Source of the DNA: Longimicrobiales bacterium
Lineage (GTDB): Bacteria > Gemmatimonadota > Gemmatimonadetes > Longimicrobiales > Gaopeijiaceae
Length of the DNA: 64,000 nucleotides
Assembly: GCA_958296005.1 (NCBI GenBank)
Contig: CATQHQ010000001.1
Coordinates: 388,134-452,133 of the forward strand
Reading direction: 5' to 3'
Numbering within the stretch: the stretch's first letter is position 1; every line of letters begins with the position of its first letter. Positions 54,404 to 62,856 of the stretch are shown here, one piece after another. Position numbers and translations under genes: made by a program. The notes beneath the pieces were generated by a model. It did no database searches, was not told the origin of the DNA, and saw nothing but the letters and a program-made list of their open reading frames with translations.

Positions 54404-55506
54404 CGCCCGACACGCCGGATTCCGGAGGCCGCCCCGGCCGCACTCCCGACGACATCTCGTTCCTCCGGCGGCTGCTTGACGCCCACGGCCCCTCCGGCTT
54501 CGAGTCCCGGGCCGCCCGGACGTGGCGCGAAGAGGCGGCGTCGTTCGCCGAAGTCCGGAGCGACGTGGTCGGGAACAGCTGCGCGACGGTGGGCAAGGGA
54601 AGGCGCCCGTTGGTCCTCATGGCCGGCCACATCGACGAGATCGGTCTCCAGGTCACCCACGCCGAGAAGTCGGGCCTCCTCCGCTTCGCCGGGATCGGCG
54701 GATGGGACCCCCAGGTGCTGGTGGGCCAGCGGGTGCGGATCTTGTCCAAGAGGGGCGACGTGATCGGGGTGATCGGTCGCAAGGCGATCCACCTCATGGA
54801 CGTGCAGGAGCGCAAGAAGGCCGCGGAGATCAAGAAGCTGTGGATCGACGTCGGCGCCTCCAGCCGGGACGAGCTCGCCGAACTAGGGGTGCGCGTGGGA
54901 GACCCGGCGGTTCTCGACCAGGGCATGGTGCGGCTGGCTGGCGGGCGAGTGGCGAGCCGAGCGATCGACAACCGGGTCGGCGCCTTCGTGGTGCTGGAGG
55001 CGCTCCGTCTCTTGGCCGAGGAGCGATGCGAAGCCGGCGCTGTGGCGGTGGCGACGGCGCAGGAGGAGATCGGCTACTCGGGGGGCGGCGCCAGGGCCAG
55101 CGCCTTCGGCCTCGCCCCCGACGTGGCGCTGGTGGTGGACGTGACCCACGCCACGGACGTTCCCGACGTGGACAAGGCCCGGGTCGGCGAGCACGAACTG
55201 GGGGGCGGCCCGGTGCTCGCCCGGGGCTCGTCGACGCACCCCGCCGTCTTCGAACGTCTGGCCGAAGCCGCCGACGAAGCCGGAATCCGCTACACGATCC
55301 AGGCGGCGCCCCTGCGCACCGCCACCGACGCCGACGCGATCCACCTGGCCCGAGGCGGCATCCCCACGGGACTCGTGTCGGTGCCCAACCGCTACATGCA
55401 TTCGCCCAGCGAGACCGTCGCCCTCTCGGACCTCTTCGACACGGCCGCCCTGTTGGCGGAGTTCGTCCGACGGCTCGACGCCGACGTGGACTTCACGAGA
55501 GAGTGA
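54400..55506 (+). CDS. M42 family aminopeptidase (endoglucanase M/FrvX-like)
   Basis: Predicted dinuclear zinc aminopeptidase of 368 residues. Family ligands are visible as AGHIDEIG (His), SRAIDNRVG (Asp), AQEEIGYSG (Glu-Glu catalytic pair) and VDVTHATD (Asp), with the C-terminal YMHSPSE His. It releases N-terminal residues from peptides; older names such as endoglucanase are misleading. ATG 54400 overlaps the fxsA stop. The 100-base gap after it holds a possible -10 TATATT (55553-55558). Confidence 0.9.
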   Translation: MTPDTPDSGGRPGRTPDDISFLRRLLDAHGPSGFESRAARTWREEAASFAEVRSDVVGNSCATVGKGRRPLVLMAGHIDEIGLQVTHAEKSGLLRFAGIGGWDPQVLVGQRVRILSKRGDVIGVIGRKAIHLMDVQERKKAAEIKKLWIDVGASSRDELAELGVRVGDPAVLDQGMVRLAGGRVASRAIDNRVGAFVVLEALRLLAEERCEAGAVAVATAQEEIGYSGGGARASAFGLAPDVALVVDVTHATDVPDVDKARVGEHELGGGPVLARGSSTHPAVFERLAEAADEAGIRYTIQAAPLRTATDADAIHLARGGIPTGLVSVPNRYMHSPSETVALSDLFDTAALLAEFVRRLDADVDFTRE

Positions 55507-55603
55507 CGGGTCGCCTGCCGTTGCCCGCCTGCCCGACGGCTGGGAGTTGGCTTATATTTGGTGCCCGCTGGCCAGCAAACACGCATAAGAAGACCGAGAC
55601 GCC

Positions 55604-56074
55604 ATGATCGACGCCCGCCCCGTCATCACCGAGATTCAGGAAATGAGGGACGAGGGCTACCTCTCCGACGCCCTCCTTCGGCATACCGTGAAGGTGCTCT
55701 ACAAGGCCGACGCCCGGAACAACTGGGTCGGCGTCTACCTGCTCGACGGCGAGCGAGCCGAGCTGTGGCTGCACAACTACGTGGGCGCCCAGACGGCCCA
55801 CGCCAAGATTCCGGTGGGAGAGGGCGTGTGCGGTACCGCCGTAGCCCACGGGGCCAACCAGGTCGTGCCGGACGTCACCGCCTTCGAAGGCTATCTGGCG
55901 TGCAGCGAAGACGTGAAGTCCGAGATGGTCGTCCTCATCCGCGCCGGAAGCCAGATCTTTGGCCAGATCGACATCGACTCGTACCAGCCGGCCGCGTTCA
56001 ACGACAAGGACGAAGCGGCGGTCCAGATGATCGCCGACAAGCTGGCGGAGCAGATCGCCCACGAGCGCCGCTAG
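55604..56074 (+). CDS. GAF domain protein, free methionine-R-sulfoxide reductase type
   Basis: A 156-residue single GAF domain. It keeps two Cys in the positions of the E. coli fRMsr catalytic pair: Cys76 (GVCGTAV) and Cys100 (GYLACSE), 24 residues apart as in E. coli. The first of the three E. coli Cys, about ten residues before the second, is absent. Reduction of free methionine sulfoxide is thus plausible but not certain; a regulator role is the alternative. It is preceded by a 97-base gap. No methionine genes adjoin it. Confidence 0.8.
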   Translation: MIDARPVITEIQEMRDEGYLSDALLRHTVKVLYKADARNNWVGVYLLDGERAELWLHNYVGAQTAHAKIPVGEGVCGTAVAHGANQVVPDVTAFEGYLACSEDVKSEMVVLIRAGSQIFGQIDIDSYQPAAFNDKDEAAVQMIADKLAEQIAHERR

Positions 56075-56147
56075 GGCCACCCCCGGGGCGACTGGGGTCG
56101 CCGATGCTACTGGGGCCGCCGAGGCCGCTGGCGAGGTCCGACCTTTC

Positions 56148-56867
56148 TTGGCGCCGAACCCGGGTCCCTTCACCTTCGACGGCACCCGGAGCTACGTGGT
56201 CGGCCGCGACGTGGTCGCCGTGATCGACCCGGGTCCCGCCGACCCCGACCACACGGCAGTGCTGGCGGCGGCCGTGGAAGGCGCCCGCCAGGCGACGATC
56301 CTGCTGACCCACGCCCACGAGGACCATTCGGCGGGCGCGGAAGAGCTGGCGCGACGCACGGGCGCGGAGCTGGCCGGGCCAGGGACCGCGCGGCAGGTCC
56401 GCGACGGCGACGTCTTCGCCACCAGCGCGGGGCCCTTGGTCGCCGTGTCCACTCCTGGTCACGCCAGGCGCCACCACTGCTATCACCTTCCGAAGCACGG
56501 CGTCGTGTTCACGGGAGACTTGGTCCTGGGCGAAGGGGACACCACCTGGATCGGCGAATACCCCGGCGGCGTGGCCGAATACCTGACCTCGCTGGACCGG
56601 CTCGAGTCCCTCCGCGCCCGGCTTCTCTACCCTGGACACGGCGACCCGCTGGCCGATCCCGCCGAGGCCGTCTCCCGCTTCCGCCGCCACCGGCTGTCGC
56701 GCATCGCCCAGGTCCGGCAAGCTCTGGCCGACGGCGTGCCCCGGAACGCCCGCGAGATCGCCCGCCACGTCTATGGTGTTGCCCTTCCTCCGTGGGTCTT
56801 CGAGATGGCCGCCACCGGCGTCGAAGGGATGCTGGAGCATCTTTCCGCTGCCGAACCGCCGGAATAG
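56148..56867 (+). CDS. Metallo-beta-lactamase-fold hydrolase (LACTB2-like)
   Basis: A 239-residue hydrolase with the metal motif THAHEDH near residue 54, further ligands TPGHARRH, FTGDLVLG and YPGHGDP, and a C-terminal helical region (about 165-235) as in LACTB2/hydroxyacylglutathione-hydrolase-like proteins. Substrate not known: thioester or nucleic-acid hydrolysis are both represented in relatives. TTG 56148 is the longest sensible start. The GlcDE fusion gene begins 9 bases after its stop. Confidence 0.82.
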   Translation: MAPNPGPFTFDGTRSYVVGRDVVAVIDPGPADPDHTAVLAAAVEGARQATILLTHAHEDHSAGAEELARRTGAELAGPGTARQVRDGDVFATSAGPLVAVSTPGHARRHHCYHLPKHGVVFTGDLVLGEGDTTWIGEYPGGVAEYLTSLDRLESLRARLLYPGHGDPLADPAEAVSRFRRHRLSRIAQVRQALADGVPRNAREIARHVYGVALPPWVFEMAATGVEGMLEHLSAAEPPE

Positions 56868-56876
56868 CTTGGGCCG

Positions 56877-59630
56877 ATGATTCCCGCCAGCCTCGCGGCC
56901 GCCCTCGTCGAAATCTGCGGGCGGGACGGCGTCGTTCTGGAACGCGACCGGCTCCTCGTCTACGAGTCCGACGGCCTCACGGCGTACCGCCACCGACCGG
57001 GCGCCGTGGTGTTGCCGCGCACCGCCGAGGAGGTGCGCCGGTCCGTGAAGGCGGTGGCGGAGCACGGGTTGCCGATCGTGCCCAGGGGGGCTGGAACGGG
57101 TCTGTCGGGGGGCGCGGCGGCCCTGAACGGCGCCGTCGTGGTGGGGACCGCCCGCATGAACCGGATCCTGGAGATCGACGCGGAAAACCGCCGGGCCGTC
57201 CTCCAGCCGGGCGTGATCAACGCCGAGCTCTCCGTCGCCGCTGCGCCGTACGGCCTCTGCTACGCGCCGGACCCGTCGTCCCAGACCGCCTGCACGATCG
57301 GCGGCAACGTGGCCGAGAACTCCGGCGGTCCCCACTGCCTCAAGTGGGGGACCACCTCCCGCTGGGTGACTGGGCTGACCGTGGTCCTTCCCGACGGATC
57401 GACGGCGCGGTTCGGGGGACTTGCCGGAGACGCGTCGAGCTACGACCTCACGGGGCTCTTCGTGGGCTCCGAGGGCTGCTTCGGAATTGCGGTGGAGATC
57501 GAGGCCGGGCTGCTCCCGCTGCCGGAAGGGGTGCGCACCCTGCTGGCGATCTTCGACCGGATCGAGGACGCGGGGCGCGCCGTGTCCGCGGTGGTCGGGG
57601 CGGGACTGTTGCCGGCGGCGATGGAGATCATCGACGGGCCGACGATCCGAGCGGTGGAGGACAGCGTGTTCGCCGCGGGGTACCCCACCGACGCCGAGGC
57701 CGCGCTGGTCGTGGAGTTCGACGGGGTGGAAGCGGGACTGGACGCGGACGCGGCCCGGGCGGCAACGCTGTGCGAGGAGACGGGCGCCCGCGAGGTGCGG
57801 CGAGCCCGCAGCGAGGCGGAGCGGACGGCCCTCTGGAAGGGGCGCAAGAAGGCGTTCGGCGCGATGGGGAGGATCGCTCCCGACTTGCTGGTGCAGGACG
57901 CCACCGTGCCCCGGACGCGCCTTCCCGAAGTGCTGAAGGGGATCGCCGAGACGGCGAAGCGGTTCGACTTGGTCGTGGCCAACGTCTTTCACGCGGGCGA
58001 CGGCAACCTGCACCCCAACATCCTCTTCGACCGCCGGGACGCCGGCGAGGTCGTCCGGGTGGAGGCAGCTTCGAAGGAGATCATGCGACTGTGCATCGAC
58101 GCCGGGGGTACGATCACCGGCGAGCACGGCGTGGGGCTGGACAAGAAGCACCACATGCCGCTGGTGTGCGGTCCCGAGGAGCTGGCGGCGATGTGGGGCG
58201 TGCGCCGAGCCTTCGACCCGGACGGCGCAATGAACCCCGGGAAGGTGCTCCCGGACGACTCGGAGCCGGAGGCGGGTCGACCGCCCAGCGCGGCGGCCTC
58301 GCCCGGTCGAGTCGGCGGAGACCGAGTCGGCGGGGACCGAGCCGCCGAGAACCGAGCCGCCGATGTTCTGGGGCTGTACCCGTCCGAGCGCGTCCTGAAG
58401 GGCGAGGCGGCTCGGGAGTGGTCCCGCGGCTTTCCGGCGGAGGCCGTCGTCTTTCCCGCGACCGTGGAGGAGGTGCAGGAAACCGTGCGGGTTGCGGGCC
58501 GATCCGGGGTCCGGGTCGTTCCGGCTGGGCGGGGGAGCTGGCTGCAGGCGGGGGGCTGGACGCGAGAGGCCCCTGTGGTGGTGTCGGTGGCGCGCCTGAA
58601 CGAGGTTCGCCACTACGAGCCCGCCGACCTGACGCTGACCGCCGGGGCCGGAGTCGGGTGGGAGGAGCTGGACGCGACGTTGGCGTCGAACGGCCAGTGG
58701 CTTCCGCTGGATCCGCCTGGGGTCCGTGCCGGGACGCTGGGCGGGGTGGTGTCGTGCGGGGTGTCGGGGCCGCTCCGGGCGCGCTACGGCGCCGTGCGGG
58801 ACAACGTGCTGGGGATTGAGGTCGTAACGGGCGACGGTCGCCGGCTGAAGCTGGGCGGCCGCGTGGTGAAGAACGTGGCCGGGTACGACTTGGTCCGCCT
58901 GACGACGGGAAGCCGGGGCAGCCTGGGGATCGTCACGGAGGTCTCGGTCCGGCTGTTCCCCCGCCCTGCGGCCGCGGCGACGTTGCTGTTCCGGGCCGGG
59001 TTGCCCGATGCGGTGGCCGCGGCCCGCGCCGTGTGCACGGGCCCTCTGCCGCCGGTTGCGGTGGAGCTGCTGGTGCGCGGCGAAGACGGCGAGGCGGAGG
59101 TCGCCGTGCGCCTCGGGGGCGGCCCGGCGGAGGTCGATGCGATCTGCGCCCGGGTGGCCGCCCTTGCCGGGGCCGATCCCAGCCGCCTGCTGCGCGACGG
59201 CGAGAGCGACGCCTTCCACGAGGACCGAACCCGCTGGGAGGATGACGCGCCGGTCGTGGCCCGGCTGGCGGCGCTGCCGTCGCATCTGGGCCGCACCGTG
59301 GAGTGGGCCCGGCAGCTTGCCGACGCGCTGGACGACGGAAGGGTGTGCGCCGACGCGGTGGCGGGAGTCGTGCGGGTGAAGGGGTCCGTCCGCGCGGGAG
59401 TTGCCGGCGGCGAGGCGGCTGCCCTCGCGGAGCGGGTCGCCCGCATCCGCGGCGAAGTCGAGGCGTCGGGCGGGACGCTGGCGTTCAGTCAGGCGCCGGC
59501 GCCTCTGGCGGCTCGGGCGGGGTGGGTTGCCGCGCCCGGCAGCGCCCCATCCGGTCCCAAGGACCGCCTGGCCGAGCGCCTCAAGGCCCACTTCGATCCG
59601 TGCTCGACGCTTTCGGCGGGACGCCCGTGA
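56877..59630 (+). CDS. glcD: Glycolate oxidase GlcD-GlcE fusion protein
   Basis: Two FAD-linked oxidase modules in one 917-residue chain. Residues 1-455 match GlcD: FAD-binding VPRGAGTGLSGGA near residue 69, NVFHAGDGNLHPN near 370 and the ending AMNPGKVLP near 455. A 40-residue linker with a tandem repeat follows. Residues from about 500 resemble GlcE, with a second PCMH-type FAD fold (RVVPAGRGSWLQAGGW). Glycolate dehydrogenases normally use separate GlcD, GlcE and GlcF subunits. The GlcF gene overlaps its stop. Glycolate as substrate is inferred; D-lactate is possible. Confidence 0.88.
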   Translation: MIPASLAAALVEICGRDGVVLERDRLLVYESDGLTAYRHRPGAVVLPRTAEEVRRSVKAVAEHGLPIVPRGAGTGLSGGAAALNGAVVVGTARMNRILEIDAENRRAVLQPGVINAELSVAAAPYGLCYAPDPSSQTACTIGGNVAENSGGPHCLKWGTTSRWVTGLTVVLPDGSTARFGGLAGDASSYDLTGLFVGSEGCFGIAVEIEAGLLPLPEGVRTLLAIFDRIEDAGRAVSAVVGAGLLPAAMEIIDGPTIRAVEDSVFAAGYPTDAEAALVVEFDGVEAGLDADAARAATLCEETGAREVRRARSEAERTALWKGRKKAFGAMGRIAPDLLVQDATVPRTRLPEVLKGIAETAKRFDLVVANVFHAGDGNLHPNILFDRRDAGEVVRVEAASKEIMRLCIDAGGTITGEHGVGLDKKHHMPLVCGPEELAAMWGVRRAFDPDGAMNPGKVLPDDSEPEAGRPPSAAASPGRVGGDRVGGDRAAENRAADVLGLYPSERVLKGEAAREWSRGFPAEAVVFPATVEEVQETVRVAGRSGVRVVPAGRGSWLQAGGWTREAPVVVSVARLNEVRHYEPADLTLTAGAGVGWEELDATLASNGQWLPLDPPGVRAGTLGGVVSCGVSGPLRARYGAVRDNVLGIEVVTGDGRRLKLGGRVVKNVAGYDLVRLTTGSRGSLGIVTEVSVRLFPRPAAAATLLFRAGLPDAVAAARAVCTGPLPPVAVELLVRGEDGEAEVAVRLGGGPAEVDAICARVAALAGADPSRLLRDGESDAFHEDRTRWEDDAPVVARLAALPSHLGRTVEWARQLADALDDGRVCADAVAGVVRVKGSVRAGVAGGEAAALAERVARIRGEVEASGGTLAFSQAPAPLAARAGWVAAPGSAPSGPKDRLAERLKAHFDPCSTLSAGRP
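58307..58366. repeat. Four-copy 15-bp tandem repeat in the GlcD-GlcE linker
   Basis: Four consecutive 15-base units of the form CCGAGTCGGCGGGGA or CCGAGCCGCCGAGAA, with the first unit differing at its first base. Because 15 is a multiple of three, the repeat is in frame and encodes RVGGD, RVGGD, RAAEN and RAAD-type units, making a flexible charged linker. Confidence 0.85.
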
Positions 59631-60982
59631 GCGCCGCCGGCCCGTCCGCCGCCGGCGCATTGGCGCAAGCCGTCAAGGAGCAGGAGGAAGGGCTCCTGGC
59701 CTGCGTGCACTGCGGCTTCTGCCTGCCTGCCTGCCCCACCTACCGCCGTCTCGGCGACGAGGCCGACTCGCCCCGGGGCCGACTTTACCTGATGCAGGCG
59801 GTCGTGGAAGGCCGGCTGAGCCCGGACGCCGACGCCTTTCAGACTCACATCGACCGCTGTCTGGGGTGCAGGGCCTGCGAGCCGGTGTGCCCGTCGGGGG
59901 TCGCTTACGGCCACCTGCTGGAGCTTGCCCGCCACGTGGGACGCGAAGCTCGGCCCCCGTCCCTGGCGGTCCGTCTCCTGCTGTCGGTCTTGCGTAGGCC
60001 GTGGCTGGCCCGCGCGGCCCTGCTTGCGGCCCGCCTTCTCCGCGCCACGAAGCTCTCCGCCGGCGTGGGCCGGCCGAGGTCTGGAAGCGGCCCGCCCGGC
60101 CCGCTGCGGCTCGGCATGGCGATGCTTGCCGCCTCGGCGCCTTCCCGTCTGCCGGAGAGCCCTCCGTCGCCTCCCGTCGAGTCGAGCCCGCTGCCACCGC
60201 CGCCTGCGCCCGCAACGACTCCGCAGCACCCGCCCGCCAGCGTCGGCGTCCTGCTGGGGTGCGTGCAGGCCGGCCTCTTCTCGCGGGTCAACCGCGCCAC
60301 CGTTCGCGTCCTGCAAGCCAACGGCTACGCCGTGACCTCCGTGCCCGGCCAGGGGTGCTGCGGCGCTCTCCACGCCCACGCCGGCGACTTGGAGACCGCC
60401 CGCAAGATGGCGCGCAGCAACGTGGACGCCTTCGACGACGCCGGCGTGGACTACCTGGCGATGAACGCAGCCGGATGCGGGGCCGCCGTCGCAGAGTACG
60501 GAACCCTTCTGTCCCACGACCGCGCCTACGCCCGCCGCGCCGCCGAGATCGCCGCCCGAAGCCGGGACGTCTCCCAGCTGCTGGCGAAACGCGGCCCCGT
60601 TTCCGGCGCGCCCGTCCCTCTCGCCGCCACCAGCGACGCCCCTTGCCACCTCCTGCATGCGCAAGGCGTGGACGGCCCGCCGAACGCCGTGCTGGCCGCG
60701 GTTCCCGGCCTGCGGGTCCTGCCGTTGCCGAACGCCGCCGAGTGTTGCGGAGGCGCCGGCGTCTACGGGATCACGCAGAGGGAGCTGGGGAGCCGGATCG
60801 GCAGGGACAAGGTGAAGAGCGTGCTGGCGACGGGCGCTGACGCCGTCGTCACGGGCAACCCCGGCTGCATGATGCAGATTGGGGCGGGCCTGCGTCTCGA
60901 AGGACGCCCGCTCCCCGTCCTTCACCCCGTGGAACTGCTGGACGAGAGCTACCGAAGGGCGGGGTTGTACAACGGATCGTGA
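59627..60982 (+). CDS. glcF: Glycolate oxidase iron-sulfur subunit GlcF
   Basis: Electron-transfer subunit of 451 residues. Two ferredoxin-type 4Fe-4S motifs are near residues 25-35 (CVHCGFCLPACP) and 77-88 (CLGCRACEPVCP). Two CCG domains follow (GQGCCGALH and AECCGGAG). A Pro/Ser-rich insert separates the halves (about 177-205), longer than I expect for the family. GTG 59627 overlaps the GlcDE stop, so the oxidase is assembled from one transcript; electrons go to quinone. Confidence 0.92.
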   Translation: MSAAGPSAAGALAQAVKEQEEGLLACVHCGFCLPACPTYRRLGDEADSPRGRLYLMQAVVEGRLSPDADAFQTHIDRCLGCRACEPVCPSGVAYGHLLELARHVGREARPPSLAVRLLLSVLRRPWLARAALLAARLLRATKLSAGVGRPRSGSGPPGPLRLGMAMLAASAPSRLPESPPSPPVESSPLPPPPAPATTPQHPPASVGVLLGCVQAGLFSRVNRATVRVLQANGYAVTSVPGQGCCGALHAHAGDLETARKMARSNVDAFDDAGVDYLAMNAAGCGAAVAEYGTLLSHDRAYARRAAEIAARSRDVSQLLAKRGPVSGAPVPLAATSDAPCHLLHAQGVDGPPNAVLAAVPGLRVLPLPNAAECCGGAGVYGITQRELGSRIGRDKVKSVLATGADAVVTGNPGCMMQIGAGLRLEGRPLPVLHPVELLDESYRRAGLYNGS

Positions 60983-62130
60983 GCAACGTGACCGCCTATC
61001 GGAGCGCGGGCGAGCGTCGCGCCGACGAATGCCTGACGCTTCTCCGCACCCTGACCCAGATCGAGTCGCCGACCCGCGACGAAGAAGCCAACCTGCGAAT
61101 TGCGGCGGCGCTGGAGGAAGCCCTGGCCCTGGCCGGCGGCGTCGTGGATCGCGTGCCTGCGCCGGGCTTCGGGGCGCACCTTGTCGGTCGCTTCGCAGAC
61201 CCGTCGTCGGAGGGCGCCGGCGTCCCCCTCCTCGTCGTCGGGCACATGGACACGGTTCATCCAACGGGGACGCTGCTCCGCTACCCGTTTACGGCGTGCG
61301 GCGGCAAAGTCCGCGGACCGGGCGTCTACGACATGAAGGCAGGCTTGGCCGTGTCGATCACCGCGCTTCGCATCCTTGCCGAAGACGGGACGGCGCCGCG
61401 GGGCGGCCTCTCTTTCCTGATCACTTGCGACGAGGAGGTCGGGTCCCCTACTTCGCGAACCCTCATCGAACGCGAGGCCCGCCGCTCCCGGGCGGCGCTG
61501 GTCATGGAGCCGTCGGTGCCGGGCGGCGGTGCCAAGACGAGACGTAAGGGCGTGGGCGACTACGTGCTGATCGTCCTGGGCAAAGCGGCTCACGCTGGCA
61601 TCGAGCCGGAGAAGGGGGCCAGCGCCGTGCATGAAGCAGCGCACCAAGTTCGTCGCATATGCCGTTTGGCCGATCCCGGCGCGGGAACCACCGTGAACGT
61701 GGGCGTGATCTCCGGCGGAACGAGGGGAAATGTTGTTGCCGACGAAGCCCAGTGCAGCATCGACGTGCGCTTCTGGAGCAAGAAAGAGGGACGCCGGGTC
61801 GACAAGGCGTTGCGTGCTCTCGAACCTATCGACAAGAGGTGCGCCTTGAGGCTGGATGGGGGCATCAATCGGGGTGCGCTCGAGAAGACCCCGGAGTCGG
61901 CCCGGTTGTTCAACAACGCCCGCGCTTTGGCGCACGACCTTGGGTTTGGCTTGGAAGAGGGGGAGACCGGCGGCGGCAGCGACGGCAACTTCACTGCGGC
62001 CGCGGGTTGTCCGACGCTGGACGGCTTGGGACCCGACGGCGGCGGCGCCCACACGTTGCACGAACACGTCTTGCTGGAGGACGTTCCTCGGCGCATTGCC
62101 TTCGTCGCGGCCCTCTTCGCCACGTTGTGA
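60979..62130 (+). CDS. M20 family peptidase (carboxypeptidase G2-like)
   Basis: Dinuclear zinc peptidase of 383 residues. Ligands and catalytic residues are visible: GHMDTVHP (His, Asp), VYDMKAG (bridging Asp), CDEEVGS (catalytic Glu), MEPSV (Glu) and the terminal LHEHV His. Closest in pattern to glutamate carboxypeptidase (CPG2), which removes C-terminal Glu from folate or peptides; the specificity here is inferred. No signal peptide is visible, so it probably acts in the cytoplasm. GTG 60979 overlaps the glcF stop. Confidence 0.88.
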   Translation: MSNVTAYRSAGERRADECLTLLRTLTQIESPTRDEEANLRIAAALEEALALAGGVVDRVPAPGFGAHLVGRFADPSSEGAGVPLLVVGHMDTVHPTGTLLRYPFTACGGKVRGPGVYDMKAGLAVSITALRILAEDGTAPRGGLSFLITCDEEVGSPTSRTLIEREARRSRAALVMEPSVPGGGAKTRRKGVGDYVLIVLGKAAHAGIEPEKGASAVHEAAHQVRRICRLADPGAGTTVNVGVISGGTRGNVVADEAQCSIDVRFWSKKEGRRVDKALRALEPIDKRCALRLDGGINRGALEKTPESARLFNNARALAHDLGFGLEEGETGGGSDGNFTAAAGCPTLDGLGPDGGGAHTLHEHVLLEDVPRRIAFVAALFATL

Positions 62131-62281
62131 CGCTTCCCCTTTTGCCCTCTTGCCGTCTTGCGCGGCTGTGCTTGACGGTTTATCGTTCACTTGTCGAAAG
62201 TCCTTGTGGCCGCTCTTCCGGCCATCGAAAGGACAAACCATTTAGCACCCGATCAGGTCCCAAAGGAGAAAGCCGATCAAA

Positions 62282-62797
62282 ATGGCAACATCCCGCAGCG
62301 AGTACGAAGGCGCCCTCAAGCAGGCGGAAGCCGAGCTGGCGAACCACGAGGCGCGGGGTGATGCCTTGCGGGCGGCCGTCGGCGCCCTGAAGGGCTTGCT
62401 GGCCTCCGAGCCTGCCCCCGCTCCCGCCCCGGCCAAGCCTCGCCGCCGCAAGGCCGCCAAGCGCAAGGTCGTTCGACGCAAGCCGAAAGCTGCTGTCAAG
62501 CGGAAGCGGCGGAAGAGCGCTGGCGCAGGACACCCCAAGGTCGCAGCGGACCACTACAAGGGCCTAGGACCCGTGAAGGCGTACGACAAGTTCGTCGCCG
62601 AGTTCGGCGACGACTACTCGGTTCCCCAGGTCCGGGACGCGCTGCTCATGGGCAGCGTCAAGTCCTCGTCGGCCACTTCGCTGGCCACCAGCATTTACTC
62701 GGTCCGGCGCCGTCGCGCCATGGCCGCCGCGAAGAAGCCGGCGGCAGCAGAGGCAGAGACGCCCCCCCCGGCGCCCGACGCCGACGCCGCCAGCTGA
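62282..62797 (+). CDS. Histone-H1-like DNA-binding protein with possible winged-helix domain
   Basis: A 171-residue basic protein in three parts. Residues 1-42 form a coiled-coil-like helix (EYEGALKQAEAELANHE). Residues about 44-82 are an Ala/Pro then Lys/Arg-rich tract (RRKAAKRKVVRRKPKAAV) like histone H1 tails. Residues about 83-145 form a compact domain whose spacing (YKGLGPVKAYDKFVAEFGDDYSV... then VRDALLMGSV) resembles HARE-type winged helices, before an Ala/Pro-rich acidic tail. ATG 62282 has AAGGAG seven bases upstream. Role as a nucleoid protein is inferred from composition. Confidence 0.75.
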   Translation: MATSRSEYEGALKQAEAELANHEARGDALRAAVGALKGLLASEPAPAPAPAKPRRRKAAKRKVVRRKPKAAVKRKRRKSAGAGHPKVAADHYKGLGPVKAYDKFVAEFGDDYSVPQVRDALLMGSVKSSSATSLATSIYSVRRRRAMAAAKKPAAAEAETPPPAPDADAAS

Positions 62798-62856
62798 CGT
62801 CTTTGACGCTGGGCTGACGGACGCTTGCAAACGCAAGTGTCCTGCGAGCCGACAAG

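Noticed and set aside
55998-59660. 1220-residue minus-strand ORF opposite glcDE
   Set aside because: It is antisense to genes with clear motifs on the plus strand. Long open frames in the opposite strand are expected in GC-rich DNA. Its translation is Arg/Gly/Pro/His-rich with no domain.
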